5,895 nt of DNA from Alphaproteobacteria bacterium (GTDB lineage: Bacteria > Pseudomonadota > Alphaproteobacteria > Puniceispirillales > Puniceispirillaceae): NCBI GenBank assembly GCA_011525265.1, contig WTHV01000189.1:1-5895 (forward strand), given 5' to 3'. The notes beneath the pieces are model-generated. The model saw only the letters and a list, made by a program, of their open reading frames with translations, searched no databases and had not been told where the DNA came from. The position numbers and the translations under genes are program-made. Shown in pieces: positions 1 through 5,844 of this stretch (position 1 is its first letter; every line of letters begins with the position of its first letter).

Positions 1-42
1 CAAGACGCCTTCTTTCAAAGAAATGTTAACTGTAACTTTCAT
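1..42 (-). CDS. purS: PurS, FGAM synthetase small subunit (5' end only)
   Basis: Only the first 14 codons lie in the window, reading MKVTVNISLKEGVL, which matches the first beta strand of PurS and the conserved K-x-GVL segment that follows it. PurS is the small structural subunit of the three-part phosphoribosylformylglycinamidine synthetase (PurS-PurQ-PurL), which converts FGAR to FGAM in cytoplasmic purine synthesis. The ATG is preceded by GAGGA at 48-52 with a 5-nt spacer, and it starts 11 nt after the purC stop. That spacing supports co-transcription with purC and purB. By family precedent purQ and purL would follow beyond the left edge. The identification rests on a short peptide plus its position next to purC; the rest of the gene is not visible. 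Confidence 0.85.
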   Translation of the reverse strand, partial: MKVTVNISLKEGVL

Positions 43-53
43 GTTTTTCCTCG

Positions 54-791
54 TTAGCTATTCGCTTCAAATTCGATGTTAAGGCCAAGGCGTTTTGCAA
101 TTTCGCTATAAGCCTCGACAAGTCCACCAAGGTCGCGGCGGAAACGGTCTTTGTCCATTTTCTCGTTTGTTTGGCTGTCCCATAGACGGCAATTATCAGG
201 GCTGATTTCATCTGCCAAAATAATCTCATAGCCATCTTCGCTTTCAAGCCGGCCAAATTCGAGCTTAAAATCAATAAGACGCACACCAATGGCAAAAAAC
301 AACCCTGTTAAGAAGTCATTAATCTTCTCTGTGAGATAGACAATCTCATCAAGTTCATCATCATCGGCATAACCAAGCACGGTGATATGCTCACGCGCCA
401 CGACAGGGTCGCCAAGCGCGTCATCTTTGAGACAAAATTCAATCAAAGGGGCAGGTAATGCCTCACCCTCTGTCAGGCCAAGGCGGCTGCAGATAGAGCC
501 AGCAGCAACATTGCGCACAATCACTTCAATTGGCACGATTTCAACTTGTTTGACAAGCTGTTCACGCAAATTCAAGCGTTCAACAAAATGATGTGGGATG
601 CCAATAGCGCCCAAAGCAGGAAGCAGATGCGCGCTGATCAAATTATTCAATACGCCTTTTTGTGAAATACTGTCCTTTTTCTGCGCATTATAGGCAGTGG
701 CATCATCTTTGAAATATTGAATAATCAAACCCGCTTCAGGCCCTTCGAACAATATTTTGGCTTTGCCTTCATATAAGGGGGTACGTGTCAT
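54..791 (-). CDS. purC: Phosphoribosylaminoimidazole-succinocarboxamide (SAICAR) synthase
   Basis: This 245-residue protein is the usual length for bacterial PurC. It joins aspartate to CAIR using ATP to give SAICAR in de novo IMP synthesis, in the cytoplasm. Visible family motifs are the N-terminal LYEGKAKILFE (residues 6-16, nucleotide-binding loop), EVIVRNVAAGS (89-99), LIDFKLEFGR (172-181, the SAICAR synthetase signature region) and DEISPDNCRLWD (194-205), followed by DKDRFRRDLG (213-222). All are intact, so the enzyme should be active. The ATG start is supported by AAAGGA at 800-805 with an 8-nt spacer; that site overlaps the stop codon of the upstream purB, implying translational coupling. 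The stop lies 11 nt before purS. The product of this enzyme is the substrate of the PurB encoded just upstream. Confidence 0.97.
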   Translation of the reverse strand: MTRTPLYEGKAKILFEGPEAGLIIQYFKDDATAYNAQKKDSISQKGVLNNLISAHLLPALGAIGIPHHFVERLNLREQLVKQVEIVPIEVIVRNVAAGSICSRLGLTEGEALPAPLIEFCLKDDALGDPVVAREHITVLGYADDDELDEIVYLTEKINDFLTGLFFAIGVRLIDFKLEFGRLESEDGYEIILADEISPDNCRLWDSQTNEKMDKDRFRRDLGGLVEAYSEIAKRLGLNIEFEANS

Positions 792-799
792 AATGATTA

Positions 800-805
800 T
801 CCTTT
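800..805 (-). promoter_or_regulatory. purC ribosome binding site overlapping purB stop
   Basis: On the minus strand AAAGGA lies 8 nt before the purC ATG and shares bases with the TAA stop of purB at 804-806. Ribosomes ending purB therefore sit directly on the purC initiation site, which suggests that purB and purC translation are coupled. Confidence 0.7.
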
Positions 806-2102
806 AAGAAGCCTGAAATACCCGGTTGAAGATCGTATCCACATGTTTGAAATGCTGCCCAAGGTCAAATAAGGCCTCTAGCTCTTCATGTGAGAGGTGA
901 CTTGCCACATCTGTATCAGCTTTTAGCAATTCAAGGTAATTGCCATTGCCTGCCCAAACTTCCATCGCGTTGCGCTGTACCATCTTATAGCTATCCTCGC
1001 GGCTGGCCCCTTTTTGCGTGAGCGCCAAAAGCACTTGCTGTGAATGGACAAGCCCGCCAAGGGCATCAAGGTTCGCTTGCATCTTTTCAGGATATACCAA
1101 GAGATTTTCAATCACATTTGCCGCGCGATGCAGGGCAAAGTCCAATGTGATTGTCGCATCAGGGCCAAACATACGCTCAACAGATGAATGCGAGATATCT
1201 CTTTCATGCCATAGCACAACATTTTCCAAGGCAGGTGTTACGGCCGCGCGCACAATACGGGCAAGGCCTGTGAGGTTTTCGGTCAATACAGGGTTGCGCT
1301 TATGCGGCATGGCTGATGAGCCTTTTTGCCCGCTTGAGAAAAATTCCTCTGCTTCTCTGACCTCTGTGCGTTGCAGGTGGCGCACTTCAGTTGCAAGGCG
1401 TTCAACAGAACTCGCAATTACGCCTAAGATGGCAAAAAACATTGCATGACGATCACGCGGGATAACTTGTGTTGAGACAGGCTCAATTTCCAAGCCCATC
1501 TTTGCGGCAACATGTTCCTCTACGAACGGGTCAATATGAGCGAATGTCCCAACCGCACCAGAGATAGCACAGGTGGCAATCTCAGCTCTCGCATCGCTAA
1601 GGCGTTTGCGGCATCTATCTAATTCAGCATAATGGCCAGCAAGCTTTAGGCCAAATGTTGTTGGCTCTGCATGAATGCCATGTGAACGACCAATTGTTGG
1701 CGTCATTTTAAACTCAAGCGCGCGCGCTTTGAGCGCGTCACATAAGCGGTCAAGGCCTGCCATCAAAATGTCACTAGCGCGTGTCATTTGCACAGCTAGG
1801 GTCGTGTCCAACACATCAGAAGAGGTCATGCCCTGATGAACAAAACGTGCCTCTGGCCCCACATATTCAGCTAGATTTGTTAAAAAAGCGATAACATCAT
1901 GTTTTGTTTCACGCTCAATTTCGTCAATGCGATCAATATCAAACTGACCTCGTTCCCACACAGCTTTTGCAGCATCTTCAGGGATGACCCCTAATTTTGC
2001 CTGTGCATCACAAGCATGTGCTTCAATTTCGAACCAAATTTGGAATTTTGTGGAAGGTGACCATAAGGCGGTCATTTCCTCGCGAGCATAGCGCGGAATC
2101 AT
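804..2102 (-). CDS. purB: Adenylosuccinate lyase
   Basis: The 432-residue protein is a typical short-form PurB of the fumarase/aspartase superfamily. It removes fumarate from SAICAR to give AICAR and from adenylosuccinate to give AMP. Visible motifs are KHDV with His68, the TSSD segment at 93-96, GRSHGIHAEPTTFG (138-151) carrying the likely general acid His141, and the superfamily signature GSSAMPHKRNP (261-271) on the flexible loop with the catalytic serine. I start at the ATG giving MIPRYAREEM because MIPRY is the conserved beginning of this family. A TTG two codons upstream (2106-2108) would add Met-Ser, but the TAGGA at 2113-2117 is then only 4 nt away, against 10 nt for the ATG. It is the first gene of the visible purB-purC-purS operon and faces a divergent small gene. 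Confidence 0.97.
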   Translation of the reverse strand: MIPRYAREEMTALWSPSTKFQIWFEIEAHACDAQAKLGVIPEDAAKAVWERGQFDIDRIDEIERETKHDVIAFLTNLAEYVGPEARFVHQGMTSSDVLDTTLAVQMTRASDILMAGLDRLCDALKARALEFKMTPTIGRSHGIHAEPTTFGLKLAGHYAELDRCRKRLSDARAEIATCAISGAVGTFAHIDPFVEEHVAAKMGLEIEPVSTQVIPRDRHAMFFAILGVIASSVERLATEVRHLQRTEVREAEEFFSSGQKGSSAMPHKRNPVLTENLTGLARIVRAAVTPALENVVLWHERDISHSSVERMFGPDATITLDFALHRAANVIENLLVYPEKMQANLDALGGLVHSQQVLLALTQKGASREDSYKMVQRNAMEVWAGNGNYLELLKADTDVASHLSHEELEALFDLGQHFKHVDTIFNRVFQAS

Positions 2103-2153
2103 TGACAATTCGTCCTAACGTAAAAAATGAAAAAAAGATGTCGTGGATATATC

Positions 2154-2181
2154 ATTATTAGCGGAAAAAGGCTAGTCTGAA
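2154..2181 (-). promoter_or_regulatory. Possible purB operon promoter
   Basis: Reading the minus strand, TTCAGA (2176-2181) and AATAAT (2154-2159) are separated by 16 nt. They match the sigma-70 consensus at 4 and 5 of 6 positions, about 50 nt before the purB ATG. The spacer is AT-rich, so chance matches are easy. I see no purine riboswitch and no clear operator. Confidence 0.25.
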
Positions 2182-2193
2182 GAGAGGTAAAAC

Positions 2194-2217
2194 ATGAGAT
2201 TTGCGAATGCTTTGTAG
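2194..2217 (+). CDS. Possible 7-codon leader ORF before the small basic protein gene
   Basis: An ATG at 2194 opens a reading frame for MRFANAL ending in TAG at 2215-2217. It has a better ribosome binding site (AGAGAGG at 2181-2187, 6-nt spacer) than many real genes here. Its stop codon is the first three bases of TAGGA (2215-2219), the probable ribosome binding site of the next gene, whose ATG lies 11 nt beyond the stop in a different frame. This arrangement fits a translated mini-leader coupled to the downstream gene. It may also be chance: a 7-codon ORF carries no coding signal of its own, and the peptide shows no run of one amino acid that would suggest classical attenuation. Confidence 0.3.
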   Translation: MRFANAL

Positions 2218-2228
2218 GATTTTATCAT

Positions 2229-2432
2229 ATGATAAGACGAATATTGTTTAATCTTGCCTTGAGAGCAGCACAAAACCCAAAGGTGCAACGCGAAGCAGGC
2301 AGAATCGCCAGCAAGGCCGCTGATAAGGCAAAGCCTGCTTTGATGAAGGGCGCGCGCCGGGCAGGCGAGCTGACAAAGGCCGCTTCTGAAGAAATTTCCT
2401 ATCAGGTTAAAAAATCACGTTCTGATAAATAA
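2229..2432 (+). CDS. Small, highly basic alanine/lysine-rich protein of unknown function
   Basis: I do not recognise a named family. The 67-residue product has 17 Lys/Arg against 6 Asp/Glu, many alanines, and no Cys or Trp. Residues 1-13 (MIRRILFNLALRA) form a short amphipathic or mildly hydrophobic helix. Residues 18-52 are a regular Ala/Lys/Arg/Glu helix (REAGRIASKAADKAKPALMKGARRAG), and the tail is charged, ending SDK. There is no full transmembrane segment or cleavable signal peptide. Nucleic-acid or membrane-surface binding is plausible by composition only. The ATG is preceded by TAGGA with a 9-nt spacer. The gene is divergent from purB across 126 nt and convergent with radC, 10 bp apart. 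A real gene is supported by the ribosome binding site, the tight packing and the lack of a competing frame. Confidence 0.72.
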   Translation: MIRRILFNLALRAAQNPKVQREAGRIASKAADKAKPALMKGARRAGELTKAASEEISYQVKKSRSDK

Positions 2433-2436
2433 GGAC

Positions 2437-2468
2437 GCAATATCAAGGCGTGAAAAGCCCTTGATTGC
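2437..2468 (-). terminator. Hairpin at the convergent end of radC and the small basic gene
   Basis: Arms at 2437-2448 and 2459-2468 pair over 10 bp (GCAAT..CAAGG with CCTTGATTGC) with a 2-nt bulge and a 10-nt loop. On the minus strand the stem is followed by the mildly T-rich GTCCTTATTTATC, so it could end the map-radC transcript. On the plus strand there is no T run. The stem overlaps the last codons of radC, which weakens the case for a classical terminator. Confidence 0.35.
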
Positions 2469-3123
2469 GCAAACTGACGCATTTGCCACCTGCAATGATT
2501 AGATGGTCATGCAATGTGATATTGGCAGAGCGCAATGTGCTTTGCAGGTTTTTGGTAAGGTTAATATCTTCACGGCTCGCACGGTCATCTTGGCTTGGGT
2601 GGTTATGAACCAAGATCACACCAAGCGCTTCATAGGATAGCGCTAATTTTAACACTTCGCGTGGATATATCGTCATCTGATTGACGGTACCACGTCCCAA
2701 TTCTTTGATATCTATCACCTGATTTTGGTTATCGAGTAATATCATCAAAAAAGCTTCTATAGGATAATTTGAGAGCTCTTGGATGCAGTAAAATTGCAAA
2801 TCATGCCAACTTGAGAGGACGTTCTTTTGCTTGATACGCTCAAAACTAAGGCGACCAAATAAGCATTTGATGGCTTTAATGTGTTGCACCGTCTTTGGCC
2901 CAAGACCATCTATGGCAGTTAGCTCAGCCTCAGATGCATTTATAATGCCAGCAAAGCTATGAAATTTTTTGAAACAGCTTTTTACAATCGGTTTGGTGTC
3001 AATGCGCGGTAGCATTGAGAAGAGTAACAGCTCAAATAACTCTTGATCTGTCAGGGACTCTAGCCCCTTATCAATTGATTTTTGGCGTAACCTTTCACGA
3101 TGTCCAGCTGTATCATCGCTCAT
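2443..3123 (-). CDS. radC: RadC family protein (JAMM/MPN-fold, UPF0758)
   Basis: This 226-residue protein has the standard RadC layout. It opens with GHRERLRQK (7-15), then LTDQELFELLLF (24-35), a helix-hairpin-helix around AIDGLGPKTVQHIKAI (70-85), and a C-terminal JAB/MPN domain. The domain carries RGTVNQMTIYPREVLKLAL (144-162) and the metal-binding pattern His173-x-His175-x10-Asp186 in HNHPSQDDRASRED. The JAMM residues are complete, but the loop usually reading HNHPSGDP is altered to HNHPSQDD. The historical DNA repair role of RadC is doubtful and its substrate is unknown. I chose the ATG at 3121-3123 because MSDDTAGHRERLR matches the family start and AAAGGGA lies 8-9 nt upstream. The longer frame to a TTG at 3213 would add 30 unusual residues starting inside a palindrome. 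It lies 126 nt downstream of map on the same strand. Confidence 0.93.
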   Translation of the reverse strand: MSDDTAGHRERLRQKSIDKGLESLTDQELFELLLFSMLPRIDTKPIVKSCFKKFHSFAGIINASEAELTAIDGLGPKTVQHIKAIKCLFGRLSFERIKQKNVLSSWHDLQFYCIQELSNYPIEAFLMILLDNQNQVIDIKELGRGTVNQMTIYPREVLKLALSYEALGVILVHNHPSQDDRASREDINLTKNLQSTLRSANITLHDHLIIAGGKCVSLRNQGLFTP

Positions 3124-3131
3124 ACCATGCG

Positions 3132-3138
3132 TCCCTTT
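3132..3138 (-). promoter_or_regulatory. radC ribosome binding site that fixes the start
   Basis: AAAGGGA on the minus strand ends 8 nt before the ATG at 3123. No comparable site precedes the in-frame TTG at 3213, so the shorter protein is preferred. Confidence 0.65.
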
Positions 3139-3199
3139 TCCCTGTTTAATGAGGAAAAAGAATAAGGGCGCTAATCTTAAGAATTCGTGAATGCTAACT

Positions 3200-3243
3200 A
3201 ACATTTTGGCCAAAATGTTGGCCGAAAGGTCAGCTAAAATGTC
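3200..3243. repeat. 20-bp palindrome within three degenerate 12-bp tandem repeats (map-radC spacer)
   Basis: Positions 3200-3219 form a perfect palindrome whose half is AACATTTTGG. As RNA it gives an 8-bp stem with a GGCC loop. Adjacent 12-bp units at 3208-3219 (GGCCAAAATGTT), 3220-3231 (GGCCGAAAGGTC) and 3232-3243 (AGCTAAAATGTC) are imperfect direct repeats with no gap between them. The block starts 6 nt after the map stop in transcript order and lies about 75 nt before the radC start. No T tract follows it, so it is not an obvious terminator. It could be an operator, an RNA processing or stability hairpin, or replication slippage. Confidence 0.7.
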
Positions 3244-3249
3244 AGGCGA

Positions 3250-4041
3250 TTAGGTAGAGTAGGGTGGCAGTGTTAGCCCCTTGGGAGAGCTTGTGAAAAT
3301 TTCAACCCCATCATCTGTGATGCCAATGGAATGTTCAAATTGTGCTGATAGGCTTTTATCTCTTGTTACAGCTGTCCAACCATCGCTTAGGATTTTCATA
3401 TCATATTTCCCAGCATTGATCATGGGCTCAATCGTGAAGAACATCCCAGGCTCAAGCACCATGCCTTGGCCTTTTTTGCCATAATGCAAGATAGTGGGCG
3501 CAGAGTGGAACACACGCCCTAGACCATGGCCTGTGAAATCTCTGACAACTGAAAAACGCTGTGATTCGGCATAGGTCTGAATGACATGGCCGATATCGCC
3601 CAATGTCGTGCCAGGCTTGCAAATATCAATCGCCTTCATCAAGCAATCATAGGTCACAGTGGTCAGCTTTTGTGCTTTGACTGATGGTTTGCCTACATAG
3701 AACATACGTGAGGTATCACCATACCATCCATCTAGAATCACAGTGATATCAATATTAAGGATATCGCCATCAACAAGCTTTCGCGGCCCCGGAATGCCAT
3801 GGCAAATAACATGGTTGAGCGAGATACAGGTTGCCTTTGGAAAGCCCTTATAATTCAAAGGCGCAGGCACCGCATTATGAGCGGTGATGTAGTCATGGCA
3901 AATGCGGTCAAGCTCTTCTGTCGTGATGCCGGCTGTGACATGGTCTGTTATCATATCAAGGACAGATGCGGCTAACGCACCAGCCGCGCGCATACCGTGA
4001 AAGCCTTCATCACCATGTAAAACAACTTGTTCTTCGCGCAT
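3250..4041 (-). CDS. map: Type I methionine aminopeptidase
   Basis: This 263-residue protein removes the initiator methionine from nascent cytoplasmic proteins. The pita-bread fold metal ligands are all present: Asp98 and Asp109 in DGDILNIDITVILDGWYGDTSRMF (91-114), His172 in GHGLGRVFH (171-179), Glu205 in FFTIEPM (201-207) and Glu236 in QFEHSIGIT (234-242). Substrate-binding His81 lies in CHGIPGPR (80-87), and His179 is also conserved. There is no zinc-finger extension, and the protein ends soon after the SPKGLTLPPY segment typical of the family. AAGGG at 4048-4052 lies 6 nt before the ATG. It is the first gene of a probable map-radC unit and is divergent from the CinA-like gene. In many alphaproteobacteria sfsA sits next to map (from memory); none is visible here. 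Confidence 0.97.
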   Translation of the reverse strand: MREEQVVLHGDEGFHGMRAAGALAASVLDMITDHVTAGITTEELDRICHDYITAHNAVPAPLNYKGFPKATCISLNHVICHGIPGPRKLVDGDILNIDITVILDGWYGDTSRMFYVGKPSVKAQKLTTVTYDCLMKAIDICKPGTTLGDIGHVIQTYAESQRFSVVRDFTGHGLGRVFHSAPTILHYGKKGQGMVLEPGMFFTIEPMINAGKYDMKILSDGWTAVTRDKSLSAQFEHSIGITDDGVEIFTSSPKGLTLPPYST

Positions 4042-4083
4042 AAGGTACCCTTTTGCATCTTCTCATTTGCAGTTCTGCGGCTA

Positions 4084-4113
4084 TATAAACAGCATAAGGG
4101 CTTTCTTTGTCAA
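4084..4113 (-). promoter_or_regulatory. Probable map promoter
   Basis: The minus strand has a perfect -35 TTGACA (4108-4113) and, 18 nt on, TTTATA (4084-4089), running into TATATA at 4082-4087 (20-nt spacing). The -35 is strong and the -10 is weak. Transcription would start near 4076, giving a leader of about 35 nt before the map ATG. For the divergent gene at 4190 I see no convincing promoter pair in the same spacer. Confidence 0.5.
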
Positions 4114-4189
4114 ATCACACCCGTCCGAGGTGGTGCTGTTTTGCGTAAAAGGGGCATAAAGTTCAGTTTCGAATAAGGGCACAACAAAG

Positions 4190-4966
4190 ATGACACAACA
4201 GCCGCAAAGCAAAACAGCCGCCATTCTTGTGATTGGGGATGAGATTTTATCAGGGCGTACGAAAGATAAAAATATTGGCTGGATAGCTGAACAGCTGAAT
4301 GAAATTGGTGTTGATTTGTGCGAGGCACGCGTGATTCCTGATGTGGAATCTGTGATTGTTGAGACGGTGAAAAGCTTATCGCAAGCTTATGATTATGTTT
4401 TCACATCTGGCGGCATTGGGCCAACACATGATGATATCACAACCGCCTGTGTGGCAAAGGCCTTTGGTAAGAAGGTTATTCGCCATGAAGAGGCGATGCG
4501 TCGTTTGCTTGTGCATTATGAAGGCACAGATATTCCCTTTAATGAAGCCCGCCAAAAAATGGCAGATATTCCAGAAGATGCGACCTTGATTGATAATCCT
4601 GCTAGTGCCGCGCCAGGCTTTATTTTGCATAATGTCTATGTGATGGCAGGTGTGCCGTCTATTTTGCAGGCGATGTTTGAAGGGCTGCGATCACGCCTTG
4701 AAGGCGGGCAGAAAAAGCGCCGCCTGACTGTGCAATGCGCCATAGGTGAAGGGACAATAGCCACAATCATGGCAGAGGTATCAAACCATTTTGAGGGTTT
4801 GTCTGTGGGCAGTTACCCCTGGTTTAAGCCGGGGCAATTTGGCACAGCTGTTGTTGTCTCATCTAAGACATTTGATGATGTGCTTGCCGCGGCGAACCAA
4901 ATCGCCTCACGTGTGCGCGCTGATGGCTTTGAGGCGATAATCTTAGAAGAGGGCCAAGATAAATAA
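4190..4966 (+). CDS. CinA N-terminal-type (COG1058) molybdopterin-binding domain protein, no amidase domain
   Basis: The 258-residue product has the MoaB/Mog-like fold signature: VIGDEILSGRTKDKN (14-28), the TSGGIGPTHDD loop (72-82), NPASAAPGF (136-144) and VYVMAGVPSIL (149-159). A smaller C-terminal alpha/beta region (about 175-250) contains LSVGSYPWF. Full-length CinA is around 400 residues and adds a nicotinamide-nucleotide amidase domain; that part is absent, and the frame ends cleanly at TAA, so this is the stand-alone form and not a broken gene. Such domains are linked in other bacteria to hydrolysis of ADP-ribose or related pyrophosphates, while the 'competence/damage-inducible' and molybdopterin names are inherited labels. 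AAGGG at 4175-4179 precedes the ATG by 10 nt. It is divergent from map and convergent with the rhomboid gene. Confidence 0.9.
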   Translation: MTQQPQSKTAAILVIGDEILSGRTKDKNIGWIAEQLNEIGVDLCEARVIPDVESVIVETVKSLSQAYDYVFTSGGIGPTHDDITTACVAKAFGKKVIRHEEAMRRLLVHYEGTDIPFNEARQKMADIPEDATLIDNPASAAPGFILHNVYVMAGVPSILQAMFEGLRSRLEGGQKKRRLTVQCAIGEGTIATIMAEVSNHFEGLSVGSYPWFKPGQFGTAVVVSSKTFDDVLAAANQIASRVRADGFEAIILEEGQDK

Positions 4967-4988
4967 GGCCAAGATTATATTATTTATC
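4958..4988. repeat. 9-bp inverted repeat spanning both convergent stop codons
   Basis: GATAAATAA (4958-4966) and its exact complement at 4980-4988 flank the whole 13-bp gap between the CinA-like and rhomboid genes. Each arm encodes the final Asp-Lys-stop of its own gene. The stem is AT-rich and has no following T run, so termination is only possible, not shown. GGCCAAGAT also repeats directly at 4952-4960 and 4967-4975. Confidence 0.5.
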
Positions 4989-5789
4989 CCAAGGCCCTTT
5001 GGGTCTGCGTTTAAAGCTTGGCACCGAGCCAGATGATTTTTGCGCCTCTAGGACATAGCGTTGCCTGATATCTTGGCGCAATTCGCGCGCAGGCTCAAAC
5101 CGCCATGAGGCTTGCGGCGCACTTGCACTTGCAAATAGCCTGATATGTTTTTTCTTGAAAAAGGGCACCAATATCATGCCTGCCAGAAAACCACCAATAT
5201 GTGCAAAATAGGCAACACCGCCACCTTGATTGGCTAATGCGTCTGGCACAGCAATAAATTGCCCCCCAATCCATATGCCCAAAACAACCCAAGCCGGAAT
5301 ATTTATCAGCCTGACAAAGATGATAACCCACAAGAAGACTTTGATGGTTGCACGCGGATAGAGCATGATATAGGCGCCAAGAAGGCCGGCAATAGAGCCT
5401 GAGGCACCAATAAGCGGAATGTTAGAGCTGGGGTCAATAAAGCTTTGTGTTAATGCTGCAATCACCCCGCATAAAAGGTAGAAGACGATAAAGCGCACAC
5501 GCCCCATCGCATCTTCAACATTATCACCAAATATCCACAAATATAGCATATTAGATGCTAAATGCGCAAAACCGCCATGCAAGAATAAGGAGGTCACAAT
5601 GCTTAAAAAATCAAATTGGCTAAAAAAGCGCGCTGGAATAACGCCATAGTGCAGAATGAAGCTATAGTTATCACGCTGTGATAGGCCAGCTTGATAAAGA
5701 TAAACGAAAATACAAATAGCTATAATCGTCCAGCTAATATAGGGGCGTGATGTGGTGGGGTTATCATCAAATAGCGGCAGGAAAAACAT
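4980..5789 (-). CDS. Rhomboid family intramembrane serine protease
   Basis: This 269-residue inner-membrane protein has six predicted transmembrane segments, roughly residues 17-34, 62-86, 97-117, 125-145, 150-180 and 192-211. The catalytic features of rhomboid proteases are complete: LHGGFAHLASNMLYLWIFG (70-88) with His71, His76 and the oxyanion Asn80, the nucleophile motif GASGSIAG with Ser130, and AHIGGFLAG with the catalytic His197. The protein therefore should be active, cleaving substrate transmembrane helices; its substrate cannot be read from the sequence. The tail after residue 212 is basic and soluble, ending in KRRPKGPWDK. The N-terminus MFFLPLFDDNPT resembles many alphaproteobacterial rhomboids. 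The ribosome binding site is weak (GGA about 9 nt upstream of the ATG), but no better start is visible. It lies 55 nt downstream of a tRNA on the same strand. Confidence 0.95.
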   Translation of the reverse strand: MFFLPLFDDNPTTSRPYISWTIIAICIFVYLYQAGLSQRDNYSFILHYGVIPARFFSQFDFLSIVTSLFLHGGFAHLASNMLYLWIFGDNVEDAMGRVRFIVFYLLCGVIAALTQSFIDPSSNIPLIGASGSIAGLLGAYIMLYPRATIKVFLWVIIFVRLINIPAWVVLGIWIGGQFIAVPDALANQGGGVAYFAHIGGFLAGMILVPFFKKKHIRLFASASAPQASWRFEPARELRQDIRQRYVLEAQKSSGSVPSFKRRPKGPWDK

Positions 5790-5806
5790 TCGCTTGCTTC
5801 CATGTG

Positions 5807-5812
5807 ATTATA
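5807..5812 (-). promoter_or_regulatory. Possible -10 element for the rhomboid gene
   Basis: A perfect TATAAT lies on the minus strand between the tRNA and the rhomboid ATG, 17 nt before that ATG. The expected -35 position holds GAGAGG, which does not match the consensus, so a sigma-70 promoter is uncertain. If used, the leader would be only about 10 nt. Confidence 0.25.
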
Positions 5813-5835
5813 GAGGGGCGTTTTGCCTGCCTCTC
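5813..5835 (-). terminator. Possible hairpin downstream of the tRNA
   Basis: On the minus strand GAGAGGC (5829-5835) pairs with GCCCCTC (5813-5819) with one A-C mismatch around a 9-nt loop, starting 9 nt after the tRNA CCA. There is no T run, only TATAATC. It may help tRNA 3' processing or termination, or be chance. Confidence 0.25.
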
Positions 5836-5844
5836 GCCATAAAG

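Noticed and set aside
382..591. 69-codon plus-strand open frame opposite purC
   Set aside because: It is antisense to purC motifs, has low-complexity Ser/Arg/Thr composition and no ribosome binding site; a shadow of the real gene.
1018..1449. 143-codon plus-strand open frame opposite purB
   Set aside because: It is antisense to a well-conserved enzyme, its product is Arg/Ser/Cys-rich with no recognisable motif, and it is explained by the codon use of purB.
1713..1733. Near-palindrome with an alternating GC core (GCGCGCGCGC at 1718-1727)
   Set aside because: It lies inside purB and encodes Lys-Ala-Arg-Ala-Leu-Glu in the normal frame; alternating Ala/Arg codons explain it without any separate function.
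2103..2228. Purine riboswitch or PurR operator upstream of purB
   Set aside because: No paired-helix aptamer pattern and no convincing operator dyad could be seen in the 126-nt spacer.
4110..4328. 72-codon minus-strand frame across the map/CinA-like spacer
   Set aside because: It overlaps the start of the CinA-like gene and the map promoter region, and shows no family motif.
4988..5003. Inverted repeat CCCAA/TTGGG near the rhomboid 3' end
   Set aside because: Only a 5-bp stem, inside the rhomboid coding sequence, with no T run; too weak to call a terminator.
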